Shown here: in pieces, positions 26,077 through 34,100 of the stretch | Position numbering within the stretch: the first letter of the stretch is position 1 | How the letters are laid out: the number at the start of each line of letters is the position of its first letter | Assembly: GCA_017436645.1 (NCBI GenBank) | Contig: JAFSCR010000013.1 | Location: 1 to 52,800 of the forward strand | Direction of reading: 5' to 3' | From: Clostridia bacterium | GTDB taxonomy: Bacteria > Bacillota > Clostridia > UMGS1883 > UMGS1540 | DNA length: 52,800 bases | Translations under genes and position numbers: made by a program | The notes under the pieces: model-generated | Databases searched by the model: none | What the model saw: only the letters and a program-made list of their open reading frames with translations | What the model was told of the DNA's origin: nothing

Positions 26077-27096
26077 ATGAAAAAAGTACTTGTTGGCATG
26101 AGTGGCGGCGTGGACAGTACGGCCGCCGTGCTTTTATTAAAAAATGCGGGATATGACGTTTTTGGTCTTACGCTACATCTTTGCGGTGACGGAAAAGGCA
26201 CCGAGGAGGCAGCAGCACTTGCAGAAAGTCTTTCTATCCCCCATGCCGTTTTGGATATGCGACGGGAATTTCATGAAAAAGTACAGCGTCCCTTCAAGGA
26301 TGCTTATCTTGCGGGCAAAACGCCAAATCCCTGTGTAAAGTGTAATACGGAAATAAAGTTTGCAGCACTCATGGCGTATGCTGATGCACACGGCATTCCT
26401 TTTATTGCCACAGGGCATTATGCAAAAATCAAAGAAGATAACGGGAAATTTTTATTCTGCCGCAGTGTGGACGAAAAAAAGGACCAGACGTATTTTTTAA
26501 GTCAGGTCCCGCCTTCCGTTTTGGAAAGGCTTCTTCTCCCTCTCGGCGCATATACGAAAGCGGAAGTTCGTTCCATTGCCGGAGATGCCGCCCTTGCCGT
26601 TTCGAAAAAGGCGGACAGTCAGGAGATTTGTTTTATTCCCGATAATGATTATATTGCTTATCTTGAAAGTGCCTTCTCCATTCCAAAAACAGAGGGCAAG
26701 ATTCTGGATGAAAACGGCTACACGGTCGGTTTCCACCAAGGCATTCACCGCTATACGGTGGGTCAGCGAAAGGGCCTTGGTGCCTTCGGCAGAAAGGTGT
26801 TCGTGACAAGCATAAATGCAGACGACAACACCGTTTCTATCGGTGCAAATGAGGCACTCTTTTCTAAAGGTCTCGTTGCAGAAAAGTTAAATCTTTTTTC
26901 AGACATTGAAGGCGACGTTTTGGTGAAAGTCCGTTCGGCGGCACCGCTGGTTCCTGCCCGGTGTACCACGGCGGAGAATGGCGCTCAAATCCTGTTTGAA
27001 GAACCGCAACGTGCCGTAACCCCGGGGCAGGCCGTTGCCATATATAAAAATGATTTCCTTGCCGGCGGCGGTACGATTGTGTCCCCTCTGTTTTAA
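26077..27096 (+). CDS. mnmA: tRNA-specific 2-thiouridylase MnmA
   Basis: A 339-residue ATP-dependent enzyme that thiolates U34 of Lys, Glu and Gln tRNAs. The PP-loop is GMSGGVDSTAAVLLL at residues 8-22. The first catalytic Cys lies in NPCVKCN and the second in QEICFIPD; the C-terminal beta-barrel is complete. The ATG at 26077 has an AAAGGAG site; the in-frame ATG at 25999 lies upstream of the probable -10 box (TATACT near 26024), so it is not the start. A single-gene unit. Confidence 0.95.
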   Translation: MKKVLVGMSGGVDSTAAVLLLKNAGYDVFGLTLHLCGDGKGTEEAAALAESLSIPHAVLDMRREFHEKVQRPFKDAYLAGKTPNPCVKCNTEIKFAALMAYADAHGIPFIATGHYAKIKEDNGKFLFCRSVDEKKDQTYFLSQVPPSVLERLLLPLGAYTKAEVRSIAGDAALAVSKKADSQEICFIPDNDYIAYLESAFSIPKTEGKILDENGYTVGFHQGIHRYTVGQRKGLGAFGRKVFVTSINADDNTVSIGANEALFSKGLVAEKLNLFSDIEGDVLVKVRSAAPLVPARCTTAENGAQILFEEPQRAVTPGQAVAIYKNDFLAGGGTIVSPLF

Positions 27097-27132
27097 AAAA
27101 GGGGCTGTAAATAAAATTTACAGCCCTTTTTT
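27095..27132. terminator. Bidirectional terminator between mnmA and the zinc-ribbon gene
   Basis: An 11-bp perfect stem (GGGCTGTAAAT, 27102-27112 with 27116-27126), loop AAA, with an A-run before and a T-run after. It serves both convergent genes. Confidence 0.85.
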
Positions 27133-27140
27133 ACGGGAAA

Positions 27141-27785
27141 TCAGTCTACATTCTCTAAAATGTAGGGAACGTCGTTTTTATCAATTTCGATCTCCATATA
27201 CCACTTGCCCTTAATCTTAATCATTAGGGCATTGTCATCCCATTCACGCTTGTCATCATCTTCTTTTTGAATCTTTTTAAATTCTACAACGTGAATTTCC
27301 TGAATTTTATAGCCATCCGGGTCGCAATCATATTTTGTCTCTTCCAGATATTTCTCAATTTTCTTAACTTCTTTTTGGGAGTACTTCTTTGTCAGCTCAA
27401 AACTCGTTACAGAGCATTTTTTGCCATCTTCCTTGAATTCTTCCATCTCTTCTTCTATGGAATCTTTCACATCATCTTCCATGTCATTTTCTTCCGCATA
27501 GTCTTTAAAATAGGGAGAATACAAATTAAACGCCGTCTTTGCATTTGATTTTAAATAAGCACTCCAATACTTTTCTGCCGCTTTTACAGAGCCGGGCTTA
27601 AATGCACCAAAAATAAACAGTGCTGCTACCACAATGGCTACAAAGGCAAGTGAAATGATACCGATAAAAAGACCTGTACGCTTTTTCCCCGGTGTTTCCT
27701 GCGTCGTCACCGTCATTGTCGCACCGCATGCTTCGCAAAATACTGCATTCTCCGGATTTTGTTTTCCGCAATTTTCACAAACCAT
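27141..27785 (-). CDS. Zinc-ribbon membrane protein (paralogue A)
   Basis: A 214-residue protein. The N-terminal zinc ribbon CENCGKQN...CEACGA (four Cys as two CxxC pairs) is followed by one membrane helix (LFIGIISLAFVAIVVAALFIFGAF). A charged domain after it is very rich in Glu, Lys and Asp and has tandem YxxKEVxKI-like segments. It is a clear paralogue of 28347-29081, sharing FGAFKP after the membrane helix and the closing IKGKWY motif. Function is unknown; the outer domain may be extracellular. The ATG at 27785 has a GGGAGG site. Confidence 0.75.
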   Translation of the reverse strand: MVCENCGKQNPENAVFCEACGATMTVTTQETPGKKRTGLFIGIISLAFVAIVVAALFIFGAFKPGSVKAAEKYWSAYLKSNAKTAFNLYSPYFKDYAEENDMEDDVKDSIEEEMEEFKEDGKKCSVTSFELTKKYSQKEVKKIEKYLEETKYDCDPDGYKIQEIHVVEFKKIQKEDDDKREWDDNALMIKIKGKWYMEIEIDKNDVPYILENVD

Positions 27786-27829
27786 CTTTATCCCTCCCAA
27801 AAATACTGTATTCATTACATACAGCAAAC

Positions 27830-27858
27830 AGTATAACACTTCTAATAATAATTGTCAA
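27830..27858 (-). promoter_or_regulatory. Promoter of zinc-ribbon paralogue A
   Basis: A perfect TTGACA (27853-27858) and TATACT (27830-27835) on the minus strand, spacer 17 bp, about 45 bp before the start. Confidence 0.8.
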
Positions 27859-27880
27859 ATCATACTCCATACGTTGCAAA

Positions 27881-27919
27881 CAGAAAGGGACCGTATTTTC
27901 ATACAGTCCCTGTTTTTTT
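27881..27919 (-). terminator. Terminator-like hairpin after the zinc-ribbon C-terminal gene
   Basis: An imperfect stem AGGGAC-T-GTAT with ATAC-G-GTCCCT and loop GAAA. The T tract on the minus side is short and broken; the plus side has a better run (27912-27918). Confidence 0.55.
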
Positions 27920-28322
27920 ATAATGCTTTGCCGCATTTGGGGCAGAACTTTGCGCCCGTATTACACGGGGAACCGCAGTCCGGGCAATAGCTGCCAACCG
28001 GATTTGCCGTTGCCATGGGAATGGACGCCGTTTCCTTCGGTGCATCAATCTCTGCCAGCCGTTTCTTAAGATCTGCGATCATCTGATTCCTGGCTGTAAT
28101 CTGCTCACAGAACGGAATGAGTGCTTCAGGCAGTTCCACACCGCTTTGCTGTAAGGCGTATGCCTGAATGCCAAGCTGTTCGGCAATTTTAAGTTTCTCT
28201 TTTTCGGCATCGCTGATGGATGTGTTGATTTTTGCCTTTTCCATCATATTTTTTGAGCCTTCACTTACAGAGTTTACGCCCTTGTTGATGCCAACGAGCA
28301 TTTTATCAAAAAAATCTGCCAT
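27918..28322 (-). CDS. Small protein with C-terminal zinc ribbon
   Basis: A 134-residue soluble protein. The first ~100 residues are helical and probably coiled-coil (DAEKEKLKIAEQLG..., ARNQMIADLKKRLAEID). A Pro/Ala linker follows, then a zinc ribbon YCPDCGS...FCPKCGKAL at the extreme C-terminus. The arrangement is the reverse of its two membrane-bound neighbours, which carry the ribbon at the N-terminus. It follows 28347-29081 by 24 nt on the same strand and is probably co-transcribed with it. Function unknown. Confidence 0.75.
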   Translation of the reverse strand: MADFFDKMLVGINKGVNSVSEGSKNMMEKAKINTSISDAEKEKLKIAEQLGIQAYALQQSGVELPEALIPFCEQITARNQMIADLKKRLAEIDAPKETASIPMATANPVGSYCPDCGSPCNTGAKFCPKCGKAL

Positions 28323-28346
28323 TGGTTTTCTCCTTCGTAAAAAGAA

Positions 28347-29081
28347 TTAGTCTTCTGCTTTCAGAATAGAATTCTTGATACCGTTTTTACCAAGAGAAGA
28401 AAGGCGGGTGTCCACATACCATTTTCCCTTAACCTTAATCATAACAGCTTCCTGCGTATCGCTATCTGTATCGCCGTCTTCTTTTTCAACACGTGTACAC
28501 TTTACAACCTGTACAGCCTGCAGCTTGTATTCGTCTACATCGTAATCCCAATGTTCTTCTACATAGTCAGTAATTTTATTAACTTCGCTCTTCTTGTACT
28601 TTTTGGTTACCTTATAGTTTTTGAAGGTAAGCTTTGTGCCGTCTTCCTTACGTTCCGTTTTAGCATCCTGAAGATCTTCCTTCATTTCTTCAATTGCTTC
28701 GTCTTTTTCGTCCTTTTCCCAGCTATACTGTTCCGTATACGGAGACCAGAGAACAGAATAATATGCCTTTGCATTGCCGCTAAGACCTGCCTTGTTAAAC
28801 TTCTGCAGTGCCTTTAAGGAAGCCGGCTTGAAAGCACCGAAAATGGCGAGCAGAATCAGTACAACTGCGACCGCACCTGCAACGATGCCGATTTTAACAA
28901 TCTTGTCATCAGCGCCGCCGATTGCTGCTTTTACGTTTTCAAAAGCGCCCTGCACGGGGTTTTCGGTGGGTGCACTTTGAGCCGGTGCTTCTTCAGCTGC
29001 TACGGGTTCAAATACTGCGCCGCATTCTTCACAAAACTTTGCTTCTGCCGGATTTTCTTTGCCGCATTTTTCACAAAACAT
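28347..29081 (-). CDS. Zinc-ribbon membrane protein (paralogue B)
   Basis: A 244-residue protein with N-terminal ribbon FCEKCGKEN...FCEECGA and a Pro/Ala linker, then one membrane helix (VKIGIVAGAVAVVLILLAIFGAF). A charged domain follows that parallels paralogue A segment by segment (YWSPY/LWSPYTEQY, KKYKKSEVNKI, IKVKGKWYVDT). The two therefore arose by duplication. Zinc ribbons of this kind often tether membrane proteins to partners, but no role can be stated. The ATG has a GAGGA site. Confidence 0.75.
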   Translation of the reverse strand: MFCEKCGKENPAEAKFCEECGAVFEPVAAEEAPAQSAPTENPVQGAFENVKAAIGGADDKIVKIGIVAGAVAVVLILLAIFGAFKPASLKALQKFNKAGLSGNAKAYYSVLWSPYTEQYSWEKDEKDEAIEEMKEDLQDAKTERKEDGTKLTFKNYKVTKKYKKSEVNKITDYVEEHWDYDVDEYKLQAVQVVKCTRVEKEDGDTDSDTQEAVMIKVKGKWYVDTRLSSLGKNGIKNSILKAED

Positions 29082-29131
29082 TTATAAATCCTCCTCAAAT
29101 TTCTTATGCACTGGTATTATGCATTTATCTA

Positions 29132-29161
29132 ATTATAGCATATTGTGTAAAATAAAGTCAA
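29132..29161 (-). promoter_or_regulatory. Promoter of zinc-ribbon paralogue B
   Basis: TTGACT (29156-29161) and TATAAT (29132-29137) on the minus strand with an 18-bp spacer, about 50 bp upstream of the start. Confidence 0.7.
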
Positions 29162-29184
29162 TACCTTTTCCTGCATTTTATACG

Positions 29185-29216
29185 AAAAGCGAGGCGCCGA
29201 AGCACCTCGCTTTTTT
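29185..29216 (-). terminator. Terminator of the SGNH gene pair
   Basis: Stem GCGAGG/CCTCGC around a ten-base loop, with A and T runs on both sides. It directly follows the stop of the SGNH gene at 29215. Confidence 0.75.
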
Positions 29217-29937
29217 AAGAAAACATTGTTTTCACAAGTTCATACGCAAATTGAAGATGCCACTCGCGCATGGGGTGATTGATGCGGTTTGCAAGAAGAA
29301 GGTTAATATCCACCCCGCCTTGGCGAAACTGTTCCCAAATGCGCATAATGTCACACACGGGGATATTTCTTTCTTTGCAAAGTTCTCTTGCAATATCCAT
29401 ATATTTTATAAGGTCACCATTTTGTTCGCTTTGGGAAATTCTTTTGATGGCGGCAAGGGAAGCAGAATCCTTTACATCAGGGAATTCTTCAATGCAGCGA
29501 AGCTGGGGCGTCATAAAAATCACTTCTGCACCTGCGCCTTGGATTTTATCTAAAATTTCCGCAAGAGACGTGCTGAACGTATCCGCATAATCATCGCCAC
29601 GGGTAGCATCATTGAGGCCGAGACACACTATAGTAAGGTCAGGATTATAGCTTAATATATCCCGTTCTACTCTTTCTTTTGCAGTTTCTGCCCTTTCACC
29701 GTTTCGGGAAGCATTGATAATAACAGGCTCGGACTTCGGGAAAAGTTTTACAAGAATTTCGCGAAGCTTTACATCATAGGCAGAAGAGGGGTCAAAGGTA
29801 ACGCCCATACTGCCGTCAAGCTTTGTATAAACCTCAAAACAGCCTGCGCTCATGCTGTCACCTAAAACAGCAATGACGGGCGCTCTGTGAAAAAATACAT
29901 TTTCGTCTTTCAGTCTCAGTTTTTCAATGATTTTCAT
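29215..29937 (-). CDS. SGNH/GDSL-family hydrolase (copy 1)
   Basis: A 240-residue SGNH hydrolase without a signal peptide, so probably cytoplasmic. Block I is LGDSMSAG (catalytic Ser), block III is LGLNDATRG (Gly and Asn of the oxyanion hole), and block V is NRINHPMREWH with the catalytic His. The usual Asp three residues before that His is Arg here. Likely a carbohydrate esterase removing acetyl groups from oligosaccharides, given the GH78 neighbours. It is one of three paralogues in the cluster, 15 nt after copy 2. Confidence 0.85.
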   Translation of the reverse strand: MKIIEKLRLKDENVFFHRAPVIAVLGDSMSAGCFEVYTKLDGSMGVTFDPSSAYDVKLREILVKLFPKSEPVIINASRNGERAETAKERVERDILSYNPDLTIVCLGLNDATRGDDYADTFSTSLAEILDKIQGAGAEVIFMTPQLRCIEEFPDVKDSASLAAIKRISQSEQNGDLIKYMDIARELCKERNIPVCDIMRIWEQFRQGGVDINLLLANRINHPMREWHLQFAYELVKTMFS

Positions 29938-29952
29938 ATTTTTATCTCCTGA

Positions 29953-30678
29953 CTAATTCAAAAACATGGTTTTTACAAGTTCATAAGCAAACTGCCAGTG
30001 CCATTCTCTTGTGGGATGGTTAATTTTATTGGACATTAAAAGATTTACATCCACGCCGCTCTCGCGAAAGCTTTCCCAAAGACGAATGCAGTCACAAACA
30101 GGAACGCCTTTACGCCTGCAAACATCCCGGGCAACGTCCATATACCGAAGAAGCCAGCCTTCTCTTTCCCCTGACGAAATTCTGTCAATATGTTTGAGCA
30201 CAGCAACGTCAGTAACCTCGGGGCTGCGCTCGGCGCATCTTACTTGCGGCGTAAGGAAAATGACTTCTGCACCGGTAGCGTGAATTTTATCAAACACTTC
30301 GCAAAGTGCATCGTCAAAAAGACCGATTTCTTCTTCCTTGCCGTTGGCATCGTTAAGACCAAAGGCTACAACCACAAGGTCGGGGTGAAAGCTTAAAACG
30401 TCTCTTTCAAGCCGCTCCTTCTCCCCTTTACATCTGCCGCCACTTCTTGAAGCATTGATAATCACGGGAGAAGACTGGGGGAAAAGCTTTACGAGAATTT
30501 CGCGGATATGCACATCATAGGCAGAAGACGGGTCCATTTTCGGTTCCACCCAGTTATCGGGTCTTGTGTAAAGTTCAAAGCATCCTGCGCTCATGCTGTC
30601 GCCAAAGATGGCGATGACAGGTGCTTTGTGATGAAATACGTCATCATTTTTCGCCTTCAGTTTTTCAATGATTTTCAT
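29953..30678 (-). CDS. SGNH/GDSL-family hydrolase (copy 2)
   Basis: A 241-residue paralogue of the neighbouring SGNH genes, starting with the shared MKIIEKLKAKN. Block I is FGDSMSAG, block III FGLNDANG, block V NKINHPTREWH; Lys replaces the Asp at -3 from the His. The ATG at 30678 follows a GGGAGATGATAAA site. A terminator-like hairpin separates it from the GH78 gene upstream, and a TATAAT at 30721-30726 suggests a separate start. Substrate unknown; deacetylation of a rhamnose-containing glycan is plausible. Confidence 0.85.
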   Translation of the reverse strand: MKIIEKLKAKNDDVFHHKAPVIAIFGDSMSAGCFELYTRPDNWVEPKMDPSSAYDVHIREILVKLFPQSSPVIINASRSGGRCKGEKERLERDVLSFHPDLVVVAFGLNDANGKEEEIGLFDDALCEVFDKIHATGAEVIFLTPQVRCAERSPEVTDVAVLKHIDRISSGEREGWLLRYMDVARDVCRRKGVPVCDCIRLWESFRESGVDVNLLMSNKINHPTREWHWQFAYELVKTMFLN

Positions 30679-30790
30679 TTTATCATCTCCCGAAAAACGC
30701 ATTTTCGTTATGTTTTCTGCATTATAACATCCTTATAAACAAAATGCTATGGGCAAAACGGCTTTAAATATTGTCAAATCCGCTTTTTCT

Positions 30791-30820
30791 AAAAAAGGGC
30801 CGCATAAAATGCAGCCGTTT
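30791..30820 (-). terminator. Terminator after GH78 copy 1
   Basis: An 8-bp stem (GGCTGCAT with ATGCGGCC, one G-T pair, loop TTT) and six T on the minus strand, just after the GH78 stop at 30826. Confidence 0.6.
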
Positions 30821-30825
30821 TCTGA

Positions 30826-32844
30826 TTATTTAAGCCATTCTTTTTCGAAAAATTCTTTCTGACCCCAGTCCGTTAAAAACATGGCTACGAACGAGTGCGT
30901 CATGTGGAAGAGGGATGTGTTCCACTTAAGCTCTTTACCCCATGCTTCAAAGGTTGTGGTTGCACCTTCACGAAGCATGCGGAGCCATCTGCCTTCGTGA
31001 CCGATATAGCTCTTCAGTTCTTCTTCCTTACCGAGGCGCAAGAAACCGATAAGAGAGGACATTGCCGTATAGAAATTCGTAAGCTCGGGGTCTTTTTCCA
31101 TCAGCATTTTAACGATTCTTTCTTCCGTTTCCTTATCGGGGCAAAGGTCATAACGAAGCGCAATCGCATTGCCGGGGGCGCTTACATGGGGGGATTCCGC
31201 CGTATCTGTAAAGAAGCCCTGCGCCTTATCATAGAACTTTTCCATATAGGAATTATAAATGGGCGTTATATCTTTATAGGGCTTTATGCCGATTTTCTTT
31301 GCAATACTGTTCATTGCCTTTAAAGCGCCGAGATAATATGCATTCAAAACGTTATGGGTGCCAGGCGTAAGACCTATGCTGTTACTTACAAAATCATAAC
31401 CGTCACGGGATTCCTTCGGCCAATCAATCACGCACCACTGGTCCACATCATAAAGAAGACCATCTTCTTTTGCGAAAGATGCTTCAAAATAATCAAGCAC
31501 AGCGGCAAACTTATCATAGCATTCTTCGGCAAAATCCGTACGCTTTGTAATATACATATGCATAAGAAGATATTCGGGAATCATCAGAACATAGTCCGTT
31601 GTTTCCTGAATCAGGCTGCAAGGAGAAATCATAACAAGGCCGGGGTGAAATTTAGCGCTTCTGAGTGCTTCTCGTATGAGCTTTTCAAAAATCGCCGTAT
31701 CTTTGGTAACCACGGAAAGGGCCATAGAGTCCATAAGTCCGTCACAAAGATACTGCCCCTTTTCTCTTTCAAAGCAGTCCTGAATAATATCCTGCACGCC
31801 ATAATGCAATGTATTAGTAGCAAGTTTCCATATTTTTTGCAGATTTTCCTCTTCATATTGGCAAACCGCTTTTTCTTCATAGGGATAGTGGCGAACCTGT
31901 GCGGTGAAATCAAGAATTTCCACATCTTTGCTGCAAAGATAATCTACGTGGCGGAAGGTTTTATAATCGTATTCCAAAAGGGTATCCTCGCCCCCTGAAA
32001 GCACCCATTCTTCCTCATACGTTGTGGATGCACGCATTTTGTAGCGGACGGAGCCGTCCTCATTCAGTTCGTGACCGCAACGGTAGGTGATAACTTCTCC
32101 TTCGGGGCCTTTGGCACGGGTCATCAAATTTCCCACATAACAAGCACCGTAATCCACGCGGTATCCCCCATCCACCTTCTCAACCTTCTGAGGCTTTATA
32201 TAGGAAATGGAAAGCTGACGGGTGGGCTGGGGTGATAGGGTGTAATCAAGATAGGTGCGACCTGCCGCATTTTCCCATTTTGTATCATCAAAATCGGGCT
32301 TTTCAAAGCCCACTTCAAGGCTGCGGCTATCATATCTTTCCAAATACTGAAGGCGGTAGCCTGCCACTTTAAGAGGCGTAAAGCCTGTATGCAGGGCGCA
32401 TTTTACCGTTTCATCGCTTTTTGCAAGAACTTTGCCATCCTGTACAATATCGAAAAGGAGACCGCTTCTGTCATCATTGGAAACCCAATGGCGGTTATTC
32501 AGCCCCTGATAATAACAGTGGAGGGCGATGGTGTTCTCCCCTTCGTTTACATAATCCGTAATATCAATTTCATTATAGTAATAATGGAACGGGAAGGCAG
32601 GGCAAGGACCTTCCGTTACATATTTTCCGCCAATATAAAGCTTATAATAATCGTCCGCTGTGATGAAGAGGGTGACCCTTCCACTTCCTTTCACCTGAAA
32701 ACGTGTGCGAAACAGCATATGGCTATCCCCGGGTGTTACATTATCAAAAATAATGGCGCCTTCTTGTCTTTGCCAAACTTCCACGGGTTTAATATTGCGA
32801 AATGCAGGCATTGTTATCCATTTGCCGGAAAAATTATGTTCCAT
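30826..32844 (-). CDS. GH78 alpha-L-rhamnosidase-like protein (copy 1)
   Basis: A 672-residue glycoside hydrolase without a signal peptide, so intracellular. The N-terminal half is beta-sandwich, including a jelly-roll module (ITADDYYKLYIGGKYVTEG, HCYYQGLNNRHWVSNDDRSG). The (alpha/alpha)6 catalytic domain begins near residue 340, with IQDCFEREKGQYLCDG, which corresponds to the acidic catalytic region of GH78. The C-terminal half ends with TTTFEAWG. It should release terminal rhamnose from imported oligosaccharides. It is a close paralogue of 34097-36115 and of identical length. Confidence 0.85.
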   Translation of the reverse strand: MEHNFSGKWITMPAFRNIKPVEVWQRQEGAIIFDNVTPGDSHMLFRTRFQVKGSGRVTLFITADDYYKLYIGGKYVTEGPCPAFPFHYYYNEIDITDYVNEGENTIALHCYYQGLNNRHWVSNDDRSGLLFDIVQDGKVLAKSDETVKCALHTGFTPLKVAGYRLQYLERYDSRSLEVGFEKPDFDDTKWENAAGRTYLDYTLSPQPTRQLSISYIKPQKVEKVDGGYRVDYGACYVGNLMTRAKGPEGEVITYRCGHELNEDGSVRYKMRASTTYEEEWVLSGGEDTLLEYDYKTFRHVDYLCSKDVEILDFTAQVRHYPYEEKAVCQYEEENLQKIWKLATNTLHYGVQDIIQDCFEREKGQYLCDGLMDSMALSVVTKDTAIFEKLIREALRSAKFHPGLVMISPCSLIQETTDYVLMIPEYLLMHMYITKRTDFAEECYDKFAAVLDYFEASFAKEDGLLYDVDQWCVIDWPKESRDGYDFVSNSIGLTPGTHNVLNAYYLGALKAMNSIAKKIGIKPYKDITPIYNSYMEKFYDKAQGFFTDTAESPHVSAPGNAIALRYDLCPDKETEERIVKMLMEKDPELTNFYTAMSSLIGFLRLGKEEELKSYIGHEGRWLRMLREGATTTFEAWGKELKWNTSLFHMTHSFVAMFLTDWGQKEFFEKEWLK

Positions 32845-32846
32845 AT

Positions 32847-33374
32847 CTATCCTTCTCCATTTTCTTTTTTGAAATCATACCGCACCATTGCGGTAACAAT
32901 CGAAACCATGGACAAAACATCGCCAATACACGAACCATAAGCACCGGAGGCAAAATTATAAATAAGCCAAAAGGGCGTTCCCATAAGGCATATTATGCGA
33001 ATTTGCTTTTCACTACTGAGCCAAAAAGAGCCTGTATGCATCATAACGGCTATAATCGGCAGTATGCTTAAAAAGCTTTCATATACAAGTACACCCATAA
33101 GAACAATCAGAATATTCACGCCAAGAATACAAGCTTTAAAGTGCTTTTGCACAAAGGAAACATCCTTTTTTTGGGCAAAAAACGTTGCCACGGTGCCGGC
33201 AATATCCAGCGCCGCACCCTCAAAAGCACCTAAAAGCAAATATTGCAGAATATAGAGTATTCTGGACGTTACATTGAAAAACAATATGTTTTTTCGTTTC
33301 TTTTGCTGATAACACAAAAGATATAACGCCACCGCCAAAAGGCCAACCAAAAAGGCTATGGGTTTCAAATTCAT
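32847..33374 (-). CDS. YgjV-family inner membrane protein
   Basis: A 175-residue protein with about six hydrophobic helices and the family pattern FNVTSRILYILQYLLLGAFEGAALDIAGT near the start. YgjV-like proteins are small membrane proteins of unsettled function, sometimes near sugar catabolic genes. It sits between an SGNH gene and GH78 copy 1 with gaps of 15 and 2 nt, so it is part of that operon. A transport role for the oligosaccharide is possible but unsupported. Confidence 0.75.
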   Translation of the reverse strand: MNLKPIAFLVGLLAVALYLLCYQQKKRKNILFFNVTSRILYILQYLLLGAFEGAALDIAGTVATFFAQKKDVSFVQKHFKACILGVNILIVLMGVLVYESFLSILPIIAVMMHTGSFWLSSEKQIRIICLMGTPFWLIYNFASGAYGSCIGDVLSMVSIVTAMVRYDFKKENGEG

Positions 33375-33389
33375 AATACCGTCCTCTTT

Positions 33390-34100
33390 TTAGCGGAACA
33401 TGGTTTTTACAAGTTCCTCTGCAAACAAATTGTGCATTTCTCTTGTGGGATGGTTGATTTGATTGGAAAGGAGAGTATGAACATCCACGCCCGCATCCCG
33501 CATTTCTTTCCATTTTTTATGACAGTCACAAACGGGAATGTTTCTTTCCCTGCAAAGTTTTTTTGCCTCTTCCAAAAAGAGTTCCAAATCGCCGCGCCGT
33601 TCGCTTTCGGCAATATTGGAAATAGCTTTCTTTGTTGTTTCGTCCATTCCCGTCATATCGGGATTGGTGCCACGAAGATTGGGTGTCATAAAGATAAGCT
33701 CTGCACCATAGCCTTGGACACGGTCAAATATTTCTTTCAGGGCGCCGGAATAGGTGGGCAGATAATCCTTTCCTCTTGTGGCATCGTTTAAACCAAAGCA
33801 GACGGTGACAAGGTCAGGCTGAAAGCTCAAAACATCTCTTTCCAGGCGTTCAAGCCCGCCATCCGCTCTTCCGCCGCTTCGTCCTGCATTGATAATGGCC
33901 GGAGAAGATGCCGGAAAATGCCGAAGAAGAATTGCCCGCATTTTCTCCACATAGCCGCTCATAGGGTCAAAAACGGGGTTTGTGCCGCTTTCAAGTTCAA
34001 AGCACCCCTGGGTTACGCTATCACCAAGGCATACGATGGTAGGCTGGCGATGACCGAAAATATCTTCATTTTTTGCTTTCAGTTTGTCAATAATTTTCAT
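33390..34100 (-). CDS. SGNH/GDSL-family hydrolase (copy 3)
   Basis: A 236-residue paralogue of the two SGNH genes at 29215-30678. Block I is LGDSVTQG, block III FGLNDATRG, block V NQINHPTREMH; Gln replaces the Asp at -3 from the His. Its start overlaps the stop of GH78 copy 2 by 4 nt, so enzyme and esterase are made from one message. The pairing GH78 then SGNH is repeated twice in the cluster, supporting joint action on one acetylated, rhamnose-bearing glycan. Confidence 0.85.
   Translation of the reverse strand: MKIIDKLKAKNEDIFGHRQPTIVCLGDSVTQGCFELESGTNPVFDPMSGYVEKMRAILLRHFPASSPAIINAGRSGGRADGGLERLERDVLSFQPDLVTVCFGLNDATRGKDYLPTYSGALKEIFDRVQGYGAELIFMTPNLRGTNPDMTGMDETTKKAISNIAESERRGDLELFLEEAKKLCRERNIPVCDCHKKWKEMRDAGVDVHTLLSNQINHPTREMHNLFAEELVKTMFR

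Noticed and set aside
31354-31998. 214-codon plus-strand frame within GH78 copy 1
   Set aside because: Antisense shadow of a clear glycoside hydrolase; no ribosome-binding site or recognisable domain.
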